64,000 nucleotides of DNA from Nitrincola tibetensis (lineage in GTDB: Bacteria > Pseudomonadota > Gammaproteobacteria > Pseudomonadales > Balneatricaceae). Under the pieces are notes generated by a model, which had not been told where the DNA came from, made no database searches, and was given only the letters and a program-made list of their open reading frames with translations. Below are positions 55,238 to 64,000 of the stretch, one piece after another (within the stretch, counting starts at the first letter, position 1; the number at the start of each line of letters is the position of its first letter). The stretch lies in NCBI RefSeq assembly GCF_003284585.1, contig NZ_QKRX01000002.1, forward strand, positions 1 to 64,000, read 5' to 3'. The translations under genes were made by a program, and so were the position numbers.

Positions 55238-58200
55238 ATGAAAAGACGTGTAGCCATAGTCGGATGTTCACTGCGTATACCCGGCACGTCAGCCAATAGT
55301 TTCTGGCAGGATTTGTTGGAGAACAAAGACTTAGTCACAGAAGTAGACTCTGATCGTTGGGGCAAAGACAGTTTTTTGCATCCAGATAAACGCCACCTTG
55401 GCAGTAGCTACACCTTTGCTGCGGGTAGTTTAGGGGATGTGTCCGGCTTTGATGCGGGTTTTTTTGGTTTGTCACCACGCGAAGTCACTCACATGGACCC
55501 ACAGCAGCGTCTGCTGTTGGAAATGAGCTGGGAAGCCATGGAAAGCGCGGGTATCCCGCCATCTTCATTGCGTGGCAGTCAATGCGGTGTATTTGTTGGC
55601 ATTGCCAGTGTCGACTATGCCTATCGTTATGCCGATGATATGTCGGCGATTGATGCGAATACTGGCACAGGTACCGCCTCCAGTATTGCCTCTAACCGTA
55701 TCTCGTATTTATTCGATTTGCACGGCCCAAGCATGTCCATGGACACGGCTTGCTCATCATCCTTAGTTGCATTTCATCAAGCTTGTCGCGCTATCGTATC
55801 TGGCGAAATAGACATGGCCCTTACGGGGGGGATTAGCCTTCATCTGCATCCATTTGGTTTTATGGTCTTTTCAAAGGCGACCATGCTATCCAAAACAGGC
55901 CGTTGCCAAGCGTTTGACGAAGCAGGCGATGGCTATGTTCGCTCCGAAGGCGGTGGTATTTTCCTGTTAAAAGAATACGAAGCAGCCCTGGCCGATGGTG
56001 ATCCCATTCTGGCTGTCGTCGCAGGGACTGCCGCCAATGCCGATGGCAATAAATCAGGCTTAACCATTCCGAATCCTGCGGCACAAATAGCACTTATGCA
56101 AAAAGCCTATCAAGAGGCGGGTATTCGTCCCGATCAAATCACCTATCTAGAAGCCCATGGTACGGGGACATCTGTGGGTGATCCGATCGAAACGAGCGCC
56201 ATAGGTGAAGCACTGGGTAAGTTGCGAACGCAGCCGTTACCCATAGGGTCGGTTAAGAGTAACGTCGGTCATTTAGAAACGGCTTCGGGCGTTGCGGGTC
56301 TTGCCAAGGCGCTTTACTCCATTCATCACCGCATCGTGCCTGCAACCATTAGCGTTAAAAATGCCAACCCCAAAATTCTATTTGATGAATGGAATATTGA
56401 AGTTGTCACTGAAAATCGTGTGCTGTCCAAAACAGATCCACTTGTTATCGGGATTAACTCCTTTGGTTTTGGGGGGGCCAATGCGCATGTCATTTTAATG
56501 AGTCCCGAATCTGATTCCTCTGCATCATCTTTACAAACGGATGCGGCGGCCGAATGCGACAGTCCTTTACCGCTCATGCTGTCAGCCCGCTCTGATGCTG
56601 CCTTAAAAGCCATGGCCCTGCTGTGGGTGGATCACCTTGTCGATAGCCCTGACTCGCTTTACGATTTGGCTTGGACAGCCACATTCCGTCGCGAAAAACA
56701 CCACAAAGCGATGCTTGTACTGGCCTCATCCAAGGCCGATGCTGCTCAGAAGTTAAAGCAATTCACTGAAGACAACACCGCACAGTCCGTCTTTGCTGGG
56801 GATTATCTGGCAAATGCGCAAGGCCCTGTGTTTGTCTATTCGGGGAATGGTTGTCAGTGGGAAACCATGGGTAAGCATCTGCTGAATGAATCTGCCGTGT
56901 TTCGCCTTGCGGTTGAAGAGGTCAATCAGCATTTTCAAACCTATTCCAACTTTTCAATTATTGATGAGTTGCAGGGGTTAAATGGTACTGGCCGTTTGGT
57001 CAAAACAGAAGTGGCGCAGCCCACCTTGTTTGCCATTCAGGTCGGGATGACGCGTTTTTTTGAAGAACAGGGCGTTGTGCCTGTTGCCGTGACGGGCCAT
57101 AGTGTTGGTGAAGTAGCCGCCGCTTGGGCCAGTGGCGCGCTGTCGTTAGCGGATGCCGTAAAGGTGATTTACTTCCGCAGTGCCTATCAGGGCAAAACGG
57201 CAGGTGCTGGGCAAATGACGGCGGTCGCCTGCTCAAGTGACGAAATTCAAGTTTACCTAGATGAACCCCGCTTCAACGCCATTAATTTAGCAGGCATCAA
57301 CTCAGCCAAGGGCATTACACTTGCAGGCGACATCCAGCAATTAACAGAGCTGGAAGCCGAGCTAAAAGAGAAAGGCGTGCGCCTAAAACGCTTGGATCTC
57401 GACTATGCATTTCATAGTCAGTTTATGGATGTTATAGAAAAGGGCGTGATTGAAGCACTTGATAGCATTCAGCCAGGACAGACCCGTATTCCTTTTTACT
57501 CCACCGTTACCGGTGTTGAGCTCGAAGGGTGTGAACTTAAGGCTGAATACTGGTGGCACAACATTCGACAGCCCGTTTTATTCAAACAATCCATTGCTGC
57601 CTTGCTTGAGCAGGGAAACACTGTGTTTGTTGAAATAGGGGCGCACCCCGTTTTAAGTGGCTATATCAACGAAGGGCTTAGAGCGCAGTCGCTAGATGGA
57701 CTTGTGGTCTCCACCTTGTCGCGTGATGAAGACCGCTTGCACAGGTTGCAGAGCGCATACGCTAAGATATTGCTGAGCGGCGCTTTAAAGAATTTCTCGC
57801 AATCTTTCCCTGTGGCTGGCCGCTGTGTTGACTTGCCAAATTATCCTTGGCAGCGCGATCGTTTTTGGCACCCAGTAACCAGTGAGTCAATGGGGTTGCT
57901 CTATCGACATTACGAGCATCCACTTTTGGGCTATCGTCTAAAGCATCATCCCATGTCTTGGGAGTCCGAATTGGATACCCAGCGTCAGCCTTGGCTGGCA
58001 GACCATAAGGTTGGTGATGGTGTGCTCTTTCCTGGTGCTGGTTTTGTTGATCTGGCGTTGGCAGCGGCCTTGTCCGCTCAGGCGCGTGATGTGCTCGAAG
58101 TTGAGGAATTAGAGATTTTGTCACCGCTGCTGTTGAGTGAGCAGCACAGTAAAATGGTGCGTTTGCATCTACTGTCAGATTCGGGTCAGTTGCGGGTTGA

Positions 58201-61200
58201 ATCGCGTGAGCGTGGCTCAGATGAAGATTGGAACGCACACCTACGCGGGCGAGTGATCTCTCAATCACGTGGTTTATCATTGGCGATTGCACCGCCTGTG
58301 CTGCCTTCGCGCGTGCCTGATTTCACGCGAGAAGCCCACCTCCAAGCCGCCAGTTCAATTGGCCTTGATTACGGTCCGGCCTTTCAGGCGGTGCAGTCCG
58401 GTTGGGTCGATCAGGATCAGGTGATTGGTCGCTTTGAGCTTTCGCCAGAGGTCAAGGCCAGTTTGCCTGACTTTGTATTGCATCCAGGCGTGCTCGACAG
58501 TGCGTTTCAGCTCTTTATTCCATTGCTTAAACAGCATGCTCAGGATTACGATGGCTTGGCCTTTGTGCCGACGCAAGTGGGTCGCATTCAGGTCGCTGTT
58601 GAGCATCAAGGCAGCTGCCCGGCGCTGACGCGTGTTCGTTTATTAAAGCGCTCGCCCCACTCGTTATTGGCCAGTGTCGAAATCTTCAACGAGCAGGGCA
58701 AAGCTTTAGCTGTCTTGCAAGATGTGCGTTTTAAAGCCGTCCCTTTACGTAAAAGCCAGCAGCAGGCCGTTAGTTGGTTAAATTATTACCTTACGCCAGC
58801 CCCCTTGCCGCACATGCGTCAACCTTTGTCATTATTGACCGAAGATGTGTTGAATCAATTCAAACAGGGGTGTGAAAAAGCCTTTAGTAAGGATGTTTAT
58901 GCCACCGATATTGAACCGCTTCTTGATAGCATGGCCGATGCCATTCTGTGTCAGATTTTTGAGAGCTACGCGGATGAAAACGGGCAGATTAACGACTGGC
59001 CAGATACGCCTTTAGCCCTGCGTCTGCGTCAACTGGCAGAAAAACAAATGTTGCTGGAGGTCAATGAGCATGGCTGGGAGTTGGTCGCCCCACCTGAAGT
59101 TGGCGCAGATGAGATCTGGAATGCGCTGGTGCAAGAGTACCCAGCCTATTTCTCGATGACGCACTTAATGGGGCGTTTGAGTTTAGGGTTAAATGCTTAC
59201 CTATCAGGTGAGGCCGACAGCGCCGAACTGGAATTGACACAAGAACGTTACTCCGAGCTGCTCAAGCAAATGCCAGGCTCAGACGCCGTTGATTTGCTGA
59301 CCACAGAAATTTCGAACTGGTTGGCGGCGCAAACGCCCAGCCTTCCTGAAGGTGAGCGCTTATCCATCATAGAGATGAGCTCAGGATCGCCGTTGTTTGG
59401 TGAAAAAATATCTAAAATTCTCGACTTTAACGTTGCAGACTATGTATTTGCATCCTTTGAATCGGATGCCATCAATCAAGCAAACCTTATTCTCGAATCC
59501 TATCCGCTCACAGATGTTGTGCAGCTACAAGATGGTCAGTCTCGTTTAAGCCTATCGCAGGGACCGCAGCTTGCCATAGTGCATTTGGACTCCATGAGTC
59601 TTCATGAAGGTCAAGCGCAGCTCAAACTCTTAAGTGAGTCCTTGATGCCCGGCGCTGAACTGTTGGTCATACATCATCATCCAGCCTTGTGGTTAGACTT
59701 TATTTATGGGCTGCAAGATCAATGGTGGATCGACAGTCATCAATCGCAACAAGCCAGTGCTGAACAGTGGTCTAGCATCTTAGCGGAAATGGGCTGGGTT
59801 GTAGACGGTCGTGTTGACCTTCAACCTATGTCAAGCGGCTGGCTGATGACTCTGTGTCGTTTGTCTGTGGTGCATCCACAGGGTCAGCTTGAAGTGATTG
59901 AGTCGAGTCTATCTGATGATGCAGAGACGAAGCGCCAGTGGTTCTTTATCGAAGACGCCTGTACCGAAGAGCACACAGCGCTCGGTTCGGCCTTGGTTGG
60001 AGTAATGGAAGCGCACCAGCAATCAGCCGAGTCATTTACCGATATCGAGTGCCTTACCCAGCGTGTCACTGAATGTTCTGGAGAGGGCGTGTTACACTGG
60101 GTTCTCATTGCCGAACCGCACCAGCATGCAGTTAACTGCAGCGTAGCGCGTTGCAGTCAGCTGCTGGATTTATTGCGTTTGTCAGAATCCTTAAGCCTGC
60201 CTGTATCGATATGGGTAGTGACCAGTGGAGTGGGCGCGACGCTCCCAGTGGATCAGCCGCTCAGCAAGCAAGCTTTTGCCGCATCCGATACCTCGTTGGC
60301 AAGCGCTATGGTGTGGGGTTTTGTCCGTACCTTAATGAACGAAGTGGGTCAAACACAGCTCCGACTCATCGATGTGCCCAGTATTTCACCCAGTCGTCAT
60401 ATTTTAACGGCCTTGGTCGAATCCTTACTTTATCCAGATGCCGAAAATGAAATTGTCATCAGTCCCTCGGGCGCGCGCTTGGCCCCACGCCTGCGTATTG
60501 AGCCTCAGACATATGGCTTAACGTCTGCTCAGTCCAACACGCGAGAGCTTGGCGAAGCCTTGACGCTGGGCTTTAAACTGCCAGGGCAGTTGCGAAATCT
60601 GGCGTGGCAAACCAAACCCTTAAAGGCGATGGGGCCTAGAGACTTGACTGTTAAAGTTAAGGCAACAGGGCTTAACTTCCGTGACGTGATGTATGCTTTG
60701 GGGCTCTTGTCAGACGAAGCAATCGAAAATGGCTTCTCAGGTCCAAGTCTGGGTCTTGAGTTTTCGGGCTACGTGCTGGATGTGGGCGATGAGGTCACAG
60801 AGTTTTCTAGGGGTGACCGTGTGGTTGGTTTTGGGCCATCCAGCTTTAGCACCAGCATTGTCACATCGGCCGACACACTTTCCCTCATGCCAGAAGGCTT
60901 GGGCTACGAAGCGGCAGCCACCATTCCAACCACTTTCTTCACGGTTTACTATGCTCTCAAGCACTTAGCTCGAATGGAGCCGGGTGAGCGCATTCTAATA
61001 CATGGGGCTGCGGGTGGTGTCGGCGTGGCGGCCATTCAAATTGCACAATGGTTAGGAGCCGAGATTTATGCCACCGTTGGCTCGCAAGAAAAACGTGATT
61101 TCTTAACGCTGATGGGCGTCGATAAAATCTATGATTCGCGTTCACTGACCTTTGCTGAAGAAATTCTTGCCGATACCCCAGATGGGAAAGGCGTTGATGT

Positions 61201-62758
61201 TGTGTTGAACTCGTTGGCAGGGGAAGCCATTAATCAAAACCTGCGTGTGCTCAAGCCCTTTGGGCGCTTTATGGAGTTGGGTAAGCGTGATTTTTATGAG
61301 AATACGGCCATAGGGTTGCGTCCCTTCCGCAACAATATTAGCTATTTCGGTATTGATTCCGATCAGCTCATGAAAGAAAAACCCGCACTCACGCAGCGCC
61401 TGTTCAGAGAAATGATGGCGCTGTTTGAAGAGGGGCAATTTTTTGCCTTGCCTTACAGCCTTTTTAGTGCGGATCAGGTTGTCGAAGCCTTCCGCTACAT
61501 GCAGCAAGCCAAACAGATAGGAAAAGTTGTCATTAACTATCCTCAGCAGCCCAAGAGCAGCAAACAAGCGCCCAGTCAGACCCTGTCGCCACTGCGTTTA
61601 AATGCAGATGCGACGTATCTCGTCACGGGTGGTTTAGGTGGCTTTGGCTTGCGAACTGCGCAATGGCTGGTTGAAAAGGGCGCTCGCCATCTTGTGCTCG
61701 TCAATCGCTCCGGTATCGCTCAAGAAGATGCCTGTGCAAGGCTAAAGGAACTAGAAGCGCAGGGCGTGCAAGTGGTGCGTCGTGCCTGCGATGTTACCCA
61801 AAAATCTGCCATCGAAACTCTCTTGTCAGAAATCGAGGCACATCTGCCGCCGCTTAGAGGGGTGGTGCATGCTGCAACGGTGTTTGAAGATGGCCTGGCG
61901 CTCAATCTGACCGAAGCTCAAATACGTCACGTCTTTGAGCCGAAGATGCAAGGTGCACTTTATTTGCACGAATTGACACATGCATTAGATCTGGATTTGT
62001 TTGTATTGTTTTCATCCGCCACAACCTTGTTCGGTAATCCAGGACAAAGCAATTATGTTGCAGCCAATCTAGGTCTAGAAGCCTTAGCTAGCCTTCGTGA
62101 ACAGCAGGGCCTTGCTGCCACCTGCGTGCGTTGGGGAGCTATAGACGATGTGGGTTTCTTAGCCCGAAATGAAAAAATCAAAGAATCCTTGCAAAGTCGC
62201 ATGGGTGGAGATGCACTGAAGTCAGATGTGGCGCTATCGATTCTAGAAGTACAGTTGCAGCGCAAGATCACCTTGTTAGGTGTTATGGAGCTGGATTGGA
62301 GTGCTTTAAATCGCTTTTTGCCAACGGCAGACTCGCCCAAGTTTAAAGAGGTGGCCGCATTTGCAGGGGATCTTGATCAGGATGCGGAAGGGCGTGCGTA
62401 TATAGAACATTTAATGCACACTCTGCCGCCAGAGGAATTTAAAAGGACCCTTATGGATATGTTAAAAACGGAGTTGAGTAAAATTTTGTTAATCTCGGAA
62501 GATAAAATCGACACGGAACGTTCGGTATATGATATGGGATTTGATTCCCTCATGGGCGTAGAACTCATGACCGCAATTGACAATCGATTCGGATTGCAAT
62601 TGCCCGTCATGGCCTTAAGCGAAGCCTCTTCACTCTCGAAGCTAAGCCAAATGTTGATCGATAAGTTGCAGGCGACGGACGAAGGAAGCGACGATGTCAC
62701 TGTCGAGCAAATGGCACGTAGCCACGGAGTCAGTATTGAAGGGGCCTTGTCTGAATGA
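55238..62758 (+). CDS. Fully reducing type I polyketide/fatty acid synthase (WcbR/RkpA-like)
   Basis: A 2506-residue single-module synthase that should build a saturated acyl chain iteratively. Domains in order: KS (about 1-425; Cys172 in DTACSSSL, His in EAHGTGTS and KSNVGHLE); AT (about 515-830; Ser622 in GHSVGE, AFHSQF pointing to malonyl-CoA); DH (about 890-1170; His923, Asp1087); a degenerate methyltransferase-like and structural ketoreductase region (about 1200-1760); ER (about 1775-2090; LNFRDVMYALG, HGAAGGVGVAAIQIA); KR (about 2120-2290; TGGLGGFG, Tyr2273); ACP (about 2400-2480; Ser2437 in GFDSLMG). No thioesterase or reductase ends it, so the chain must be released by another enzyme, most simply the alpha-oxoamine synthase whose start overlaps its stop. 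The ATG at 55238 follows TTGGAG. Confidence 0.92.
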   Translation: MKRRVAIVGCSLRIPGTSANSFWQDLLENKDLVTEVDSDRWGKDSFLHPDKRHLGSSYTFAAGSLGDVSGFDAGFFGLSPREVTHMDPQQRLLLEMSWEAMESAGIPPSSLRGSQCGVFVGIASVDYAYRYADDMSAIDANTGTGTASSIASNRISYLFDLHGPSMSMDTACSSSLVAFHQACRAIVSGEIDMALTGGISLHLHPFGFMVFSKATMLSKTGRCQAFDEAGDGYVRSEGGGIFLLKEYEAALADGDPILAVVAGTAANADGNKSGLTIPNPAAQIALMQKAYQEAGIRPDQITYLEAHGTGTSVGDPIETSAIGEALGKLRTQPLPIGSVKSNVGHLETASGVAGLAKALYSIHHRIVPATISVKNANPKILFDEWNIEVVTENRVLSKTDPLVIGINSFGFGGANAHVILMSPESDSSASSLQTDAAAECDSPLPLMLSARSDAALKAMALLWVDHLVDSPDSLYDLAWTATFRREKHHKAMLVLASSKADAAQKLKQFTEDNTAQSVFAGDYLANAQGPVFVYSGNGCQWETMGKHLLNESAVFRLAVEEVNQHFQTYSNFSIIDELQGLNGTGRLVKTEVAQPTLFAIQVGMTRFFEEQGVVPVAVTGHSVGEVAAAWASGALSLADAVKVIYFRSAYQGKTAGAGQMTAVACSSDEIQVYLDEPRFNAINLAGINSAKGITLAGDIQQLTELEAELKEKGVRLKRLDLDYAFHSQFMDVIEKGVIEALDSIQPGQTRIPFYSTVTGVELEGCELKAEYWWHNIRQPVLFKQSIAALLEQGNTVFVEIGAHPVLSGYINEGLRAQSLDGLVVSTLSRDEDRLHRLQSAYAKILLSGALKNFSQSFPVAGRCVDLPNYPWQRDRFWHPVTSESMGLLYRHYEHPLLGYRLKHHPMSWESELDTQRQPWLADHKVGDGVLFPGAGFVDLALAAALSAQARDVLEVEELEILSPLLLSEQHSKMVRLHLLSDSGQLRVESRERGSDEDWNAHLRGRVISQSRGLSLAIAPPVLPSRVPDFTREAHLQAASSIGLDYGPAFQAVQSGWVDQDQVIGRFELSPEVKASLPDFVLHPGVLDSAFQLFIPLLKQHAQDYDGLAFVPTQVGRIQVAVEHQGSCPALTRVRLLKRSPHSLLASVEIFNEQGKALAVLQDVRFKAVPLRKSQQQAVSWLNYYLTPAPLPHMRQPLSLLTEDVLNQFKQGCEKAFSKDVYATDIEPLLDSMADAILCQIFESYADENGQINDWPDTPLALRLRQLAEKQMLLEVNEHGWELVAPPEVGADEIWNALVQEYPAYFSMTHLMGRLSLGLNAYLSGEADSAELELTQERYSELLKQMPGSDAVDLLTTEISNWLAAQTPSLPEGERLSIIEMSSGSPLFGEKISKILDFNVADYVFASFESDAINQANLILESYPLTDVVQLQDGQSRLSLSQGPQLAIVHLDSMSLHEGQAQLKLLSESLMPGAELLVIHHHPALWLDFIYGLQDQWWIDSHQSQQASAEQWSSILAEMGWVVDGRVDLQPMSSGWLMTLCRLSVVHPQGQLEVIESSLSDDAETKRQWFFIEDACTEEHTALGSALVGVMEAHQQSAESFTDIECLTQRVTECSGEGVLHWVLIAEPHQHAVNCSVARCSQLLDLLRLSESLSLPVSIWVVTSGVGATLPVDQPLSKQAFAASDTSLASAMVWGFVRTLMNEVGQTQLRLIDVPSISPSRHILTALVESLLYPDAENEIVISPSGARLAPRLRIEPQTYGLTSAQSNTRELGEALTLGFKLPGQLRNLAWQTKPLKAMGPRDLTVKVKATGLNFRDVMYALGLLSDEAIENGFSGPSLGLEFSGYVLDVGDEVTEFSRGDRVVGFGPSSFSTSIVTSADTLSLMPEGLGYEAAATIPTTFFTVYYALKHLARMEPGERILIHGAAGGVGVAAIQIAQWLGAEIYATVGSQEKRDFLTLMGVDKIYDSRSLTFAEEILADTPDGKGVDVVLNSLAGEAINQNLRVLKPFGRFMELGKRDFYENTAIGLRPFRNNISYFGIDSDQLMKEKPALTQRLFREMMALFEEGQFFALPYSLFSADQVVEAFRYMQQAKQIGKVVINYPQQPKSSKQAPSQTLSPLRLNADATYLVTGGLGGFGLRTAQWLVEKGARHLVLVNRSGIAQEDACARLKELEAQGVQVVRRACDVTQKSAIETLLSEIEAHLPPLRGVVHAATVFEDGLALNLTEAQIRHVFEPKMQGALYLHELTHALDLDLFVLFSSATTLFGNPGQSNYVAANLGLEALASLREQQGLAATCVRWGAIDDVGFLARNEKIKESLQSRMGGDALKSDVALSILEVQLQRKITLLGVMELDWSALNRFLPTADSPKFKEVAAFAGDLDQDAEGRAYIEHLMHTLPPEEFKRTLMDMLKTELSKILLISEDKIDTERSVYDMGFDSLMGVELMTAIDNRFGLQLPVMALSEASSLSKLSQMLIDKLQATDEGSDDVTVEQMARSHGVSIEGALSE

Positions 62759-64000
62759 AACGCAAGAACTTATCCGAACAGCTTAAACAAAAGTTGATCG
62801 AAAGGTCGGTGCAGCGCAAGTTAGAAAGTGCTCAGGATGAAAGCCAAGGATTGCTTGAAAAGTTGACACTCTCGGGAAGTCAGCGACGCTCTCGATTTGT
62901 CGACTTTACGCGTCATCCTGCGCATCAGCAAATCTCGATTATGCGAGAAGGCGCTCAGCGCTTAGGCGTGAAAGACCCCTTTTTTCGCGTGCATGAAGGT
63001 TGCGCAGGTGCCACAACACGCATTGACGGACGAGAGTGCATTAATTTTGCAAGTTACAACTATCTAGGCTTATCGGGCGATCCACGTGTCAATCAAGCGG
63101 CGATTGAAGCAGTGGAGCGCTATGGAACCTCGGTCTCTGCCAGCCGTATGGTGGCAGGCGAACGTCCTATTCATCAAGCCTTAGAGAGAGAAATAGCGGA
63201 CACCTATGGCGTCGATGATGCTGTTGCCTTTGTCAGTGGTCATGCGACCAACGTATCCAGCATTGGCTTTTTAATGGGTCCTAAAGACCTTATTGTGCAT
63301 GATGAGTACATTCACAACAGCAGCGTGGTGGGTGCCCAGCTTGCCGGATCAAAGCGTATTGCCTTTAGGCACAATGATATGCGCTCACTTGCAGACATCC
63401 TAGAAGCGCAGCGTCCGCACTTCGAGCGAGTGTTAATCATCGTTGAAGGTCTGTACAGCATGGATGGGGATTTCCCAGATCTGCCGGAGTTGGTGAGTTT
63501 AAAGAATCGCTATGATGCTTGGCTCATGGTGGATGAAGCTCACTCGTTTGGTGTGATGGGCTCTACTGGAATGGGACTGCGAGAGCATTTTGGTTTACCA
63601 GGGCATGTAGTGGATATCTGGATGGGAACGTTTAGCAAAAGCCTTTCAGGTTGTGGTGGCTATATTGCCGGTTGCCAAGCCTTGATTGATATGCTGAAAA
63701 CTTTATCACCTGGTTTTTTATACAGTGTTGGTTTGCCGGCTCAAGTAGCGGCTCCCGTCTTGACCAGTTTGCAAATCCTTCGGCAAGAGCCGGAGCGAAT
63801 TGTTAAGCTGAAGCTAGTGTCGGACTATTTTTTAGACAAAGCCAAGTCTAAGGGGTTTGATACGGGTCATAGCTTGGGATGGGCCGTGGTGCCGATTTTG
63901 ACGGGCAGCTCGTTAAAAGCAGGGCAGCTCTCGGTTGAGTTGTTTGATCGCGGTATCAATGTGCAGCCTATTTTGTATCCGGCCGTCCCTGAAAAGAGCG
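62755..64000 (+). CDS. Alpha-oxoamine synthase (AONS/serine palmitoyltransferase type, WcbT/RkpG-like), partial
   Basis: The window ends inside this gene; 415 codons are present. It is a PLP enzyme of the family that joins an acyl thioester to an amino acid with loss of CO2. Family motifs are FASYNYLGLSGDP, GTSVSASRMVAGE, VDEAHSFGVMGSTG and TFSKSLSGCGGYIAG with the PLP-binding Lys295. An N-terminal extension of about 70 residues, basic and helical, precedes the fold and is longer than in BioF or KBL. The start overlaps the PKS stop by 4 bases (ATGA), so synthesis is coupled to the PKS. It likely takes the acyl chain from the PKS ACP and makes an amino-ketone. The amino acid partner is unknown. 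Confidence 0.88.
   Translation, partial: MKRKNLSEQLKQKLIERSVQRKLESAQDESQGLLEKLTLSGSQRRSRFVDFTRHPAHQQISIMREGAQRLGVKDPFFRVHEGCAGATTRIDGRECINFASYNYLGLSGDPRVNQAAIEAVERYGTSVSASRMVAGERPIHQALEREIADTYGVDDAVAFVSGHATNVSSIGFLMGPKDLIVHDEYIHNSSVVGAQLAGSKRIAFRHNDMRSLADILEAQRPHFERVLIIVEGLYSMDGDFPDLPELVSLKNRYDAWLMVDEAHSFGVMGSTGMGLREHFGLPGHVVDIWMGTFSKSLSGCGGYIAGCQALIDMLKTLSPGFLYSVGLPAQVAAPVLTSLQILRQEPERIVKLKLVSDYFLDKAKSKGFDTGHSLGWAVVPILTGSSLKAGQLSVELFDRGINVQPILYPAVPEKS

Noticed and set aside
58355-58609. Long antisense open frames inside the PKS and other large genes
   Set aside because: They lack ribosome sites and known domains, and lie opposite strongly conserved coding sequence. They are by-products of codon bias.

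Overview
The window comes from a gammaproteobacterium, probably a marine Oceanospirillales-like one. The placement is an inference from gene content: pilBCD with pilSR, the ppsA/ppsR pair, a monomeric NADP isocitrate dehydrogenase, CvfB and an FbpABC iron transporter. No prophage, insertion sequence, tRNA or CRISPR array was seen, and base composition is even throughout.

Layout. 1-112: the 3' end of a 5S rRNA and its terminator. 184-329: an intergenic stretch that folds into consecutive hairpins with GGA in their loops, a candidate CsrA/RsmA-binding small RNA. 333-5465: rlmE, an FAD oxidoreductase overlapping an SpoU-type RNA methyltransferase, a DUF457 membrane protein and an RNase J-like protein that seems to start at AUU. 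5590-16086: a reductive pyrimidine catabolism locus with an ABC transporter, dihydropyrimidinase, an M20-type N-carbamoyl hydrolase, a RutR-type repressor and PreT/PreA. RutR-like operators lie in all three promoter regions. 16210-24121: a RIO kinase, a Tas-type aldo-keto reductase, an MscK-like channel and Icd. 24451-28004: a GAF/HD-GYP protein, a class II cyclic-nucleotide phosphodiesterase and a DUF3095 cyclase-like protein, which together look like a nucleotide-signalling island. 28138-32123: Fur-type promoter and fbpABC. 32185-39178: pilD, pilC, pilB and the divergent pilS-pilR pair. 39195-45467: ppsR and ppsA, then an AmpG-like permease (second apparent AUU start) overlapping a DUF1704 HExxxH peptidase-like gene. 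45516-50251: a short-chain dehydrogenase, vapBC with its operator, and a basic amino-acid ABC transporter. 50508-51350: CvfB.

51555 to the right edge: a capsule-lipid operon. It encodes a KpsS-like glycosyltransferase, a ketoreductase-like SDR, an LtaS/sulfatase-fold membrane protein, a 2506-residue fully reducing type I PKS and an alpha-oxoamine synthase cut by the window end. The gene order matches wcbO-P-Q-R-T of Burkholderia pseudomallei and the content matches rkp-1 of Sinorhizobium. I infer that PKS and synthase make a long-chain amino-ketone, a sphingoid-like lipid, as anchor or primer for a surface polysaccharide. The operon leader carries a hairpin with an AGGA loop, so it may be a target of the same Csr/Rsm system suggested at the left end.
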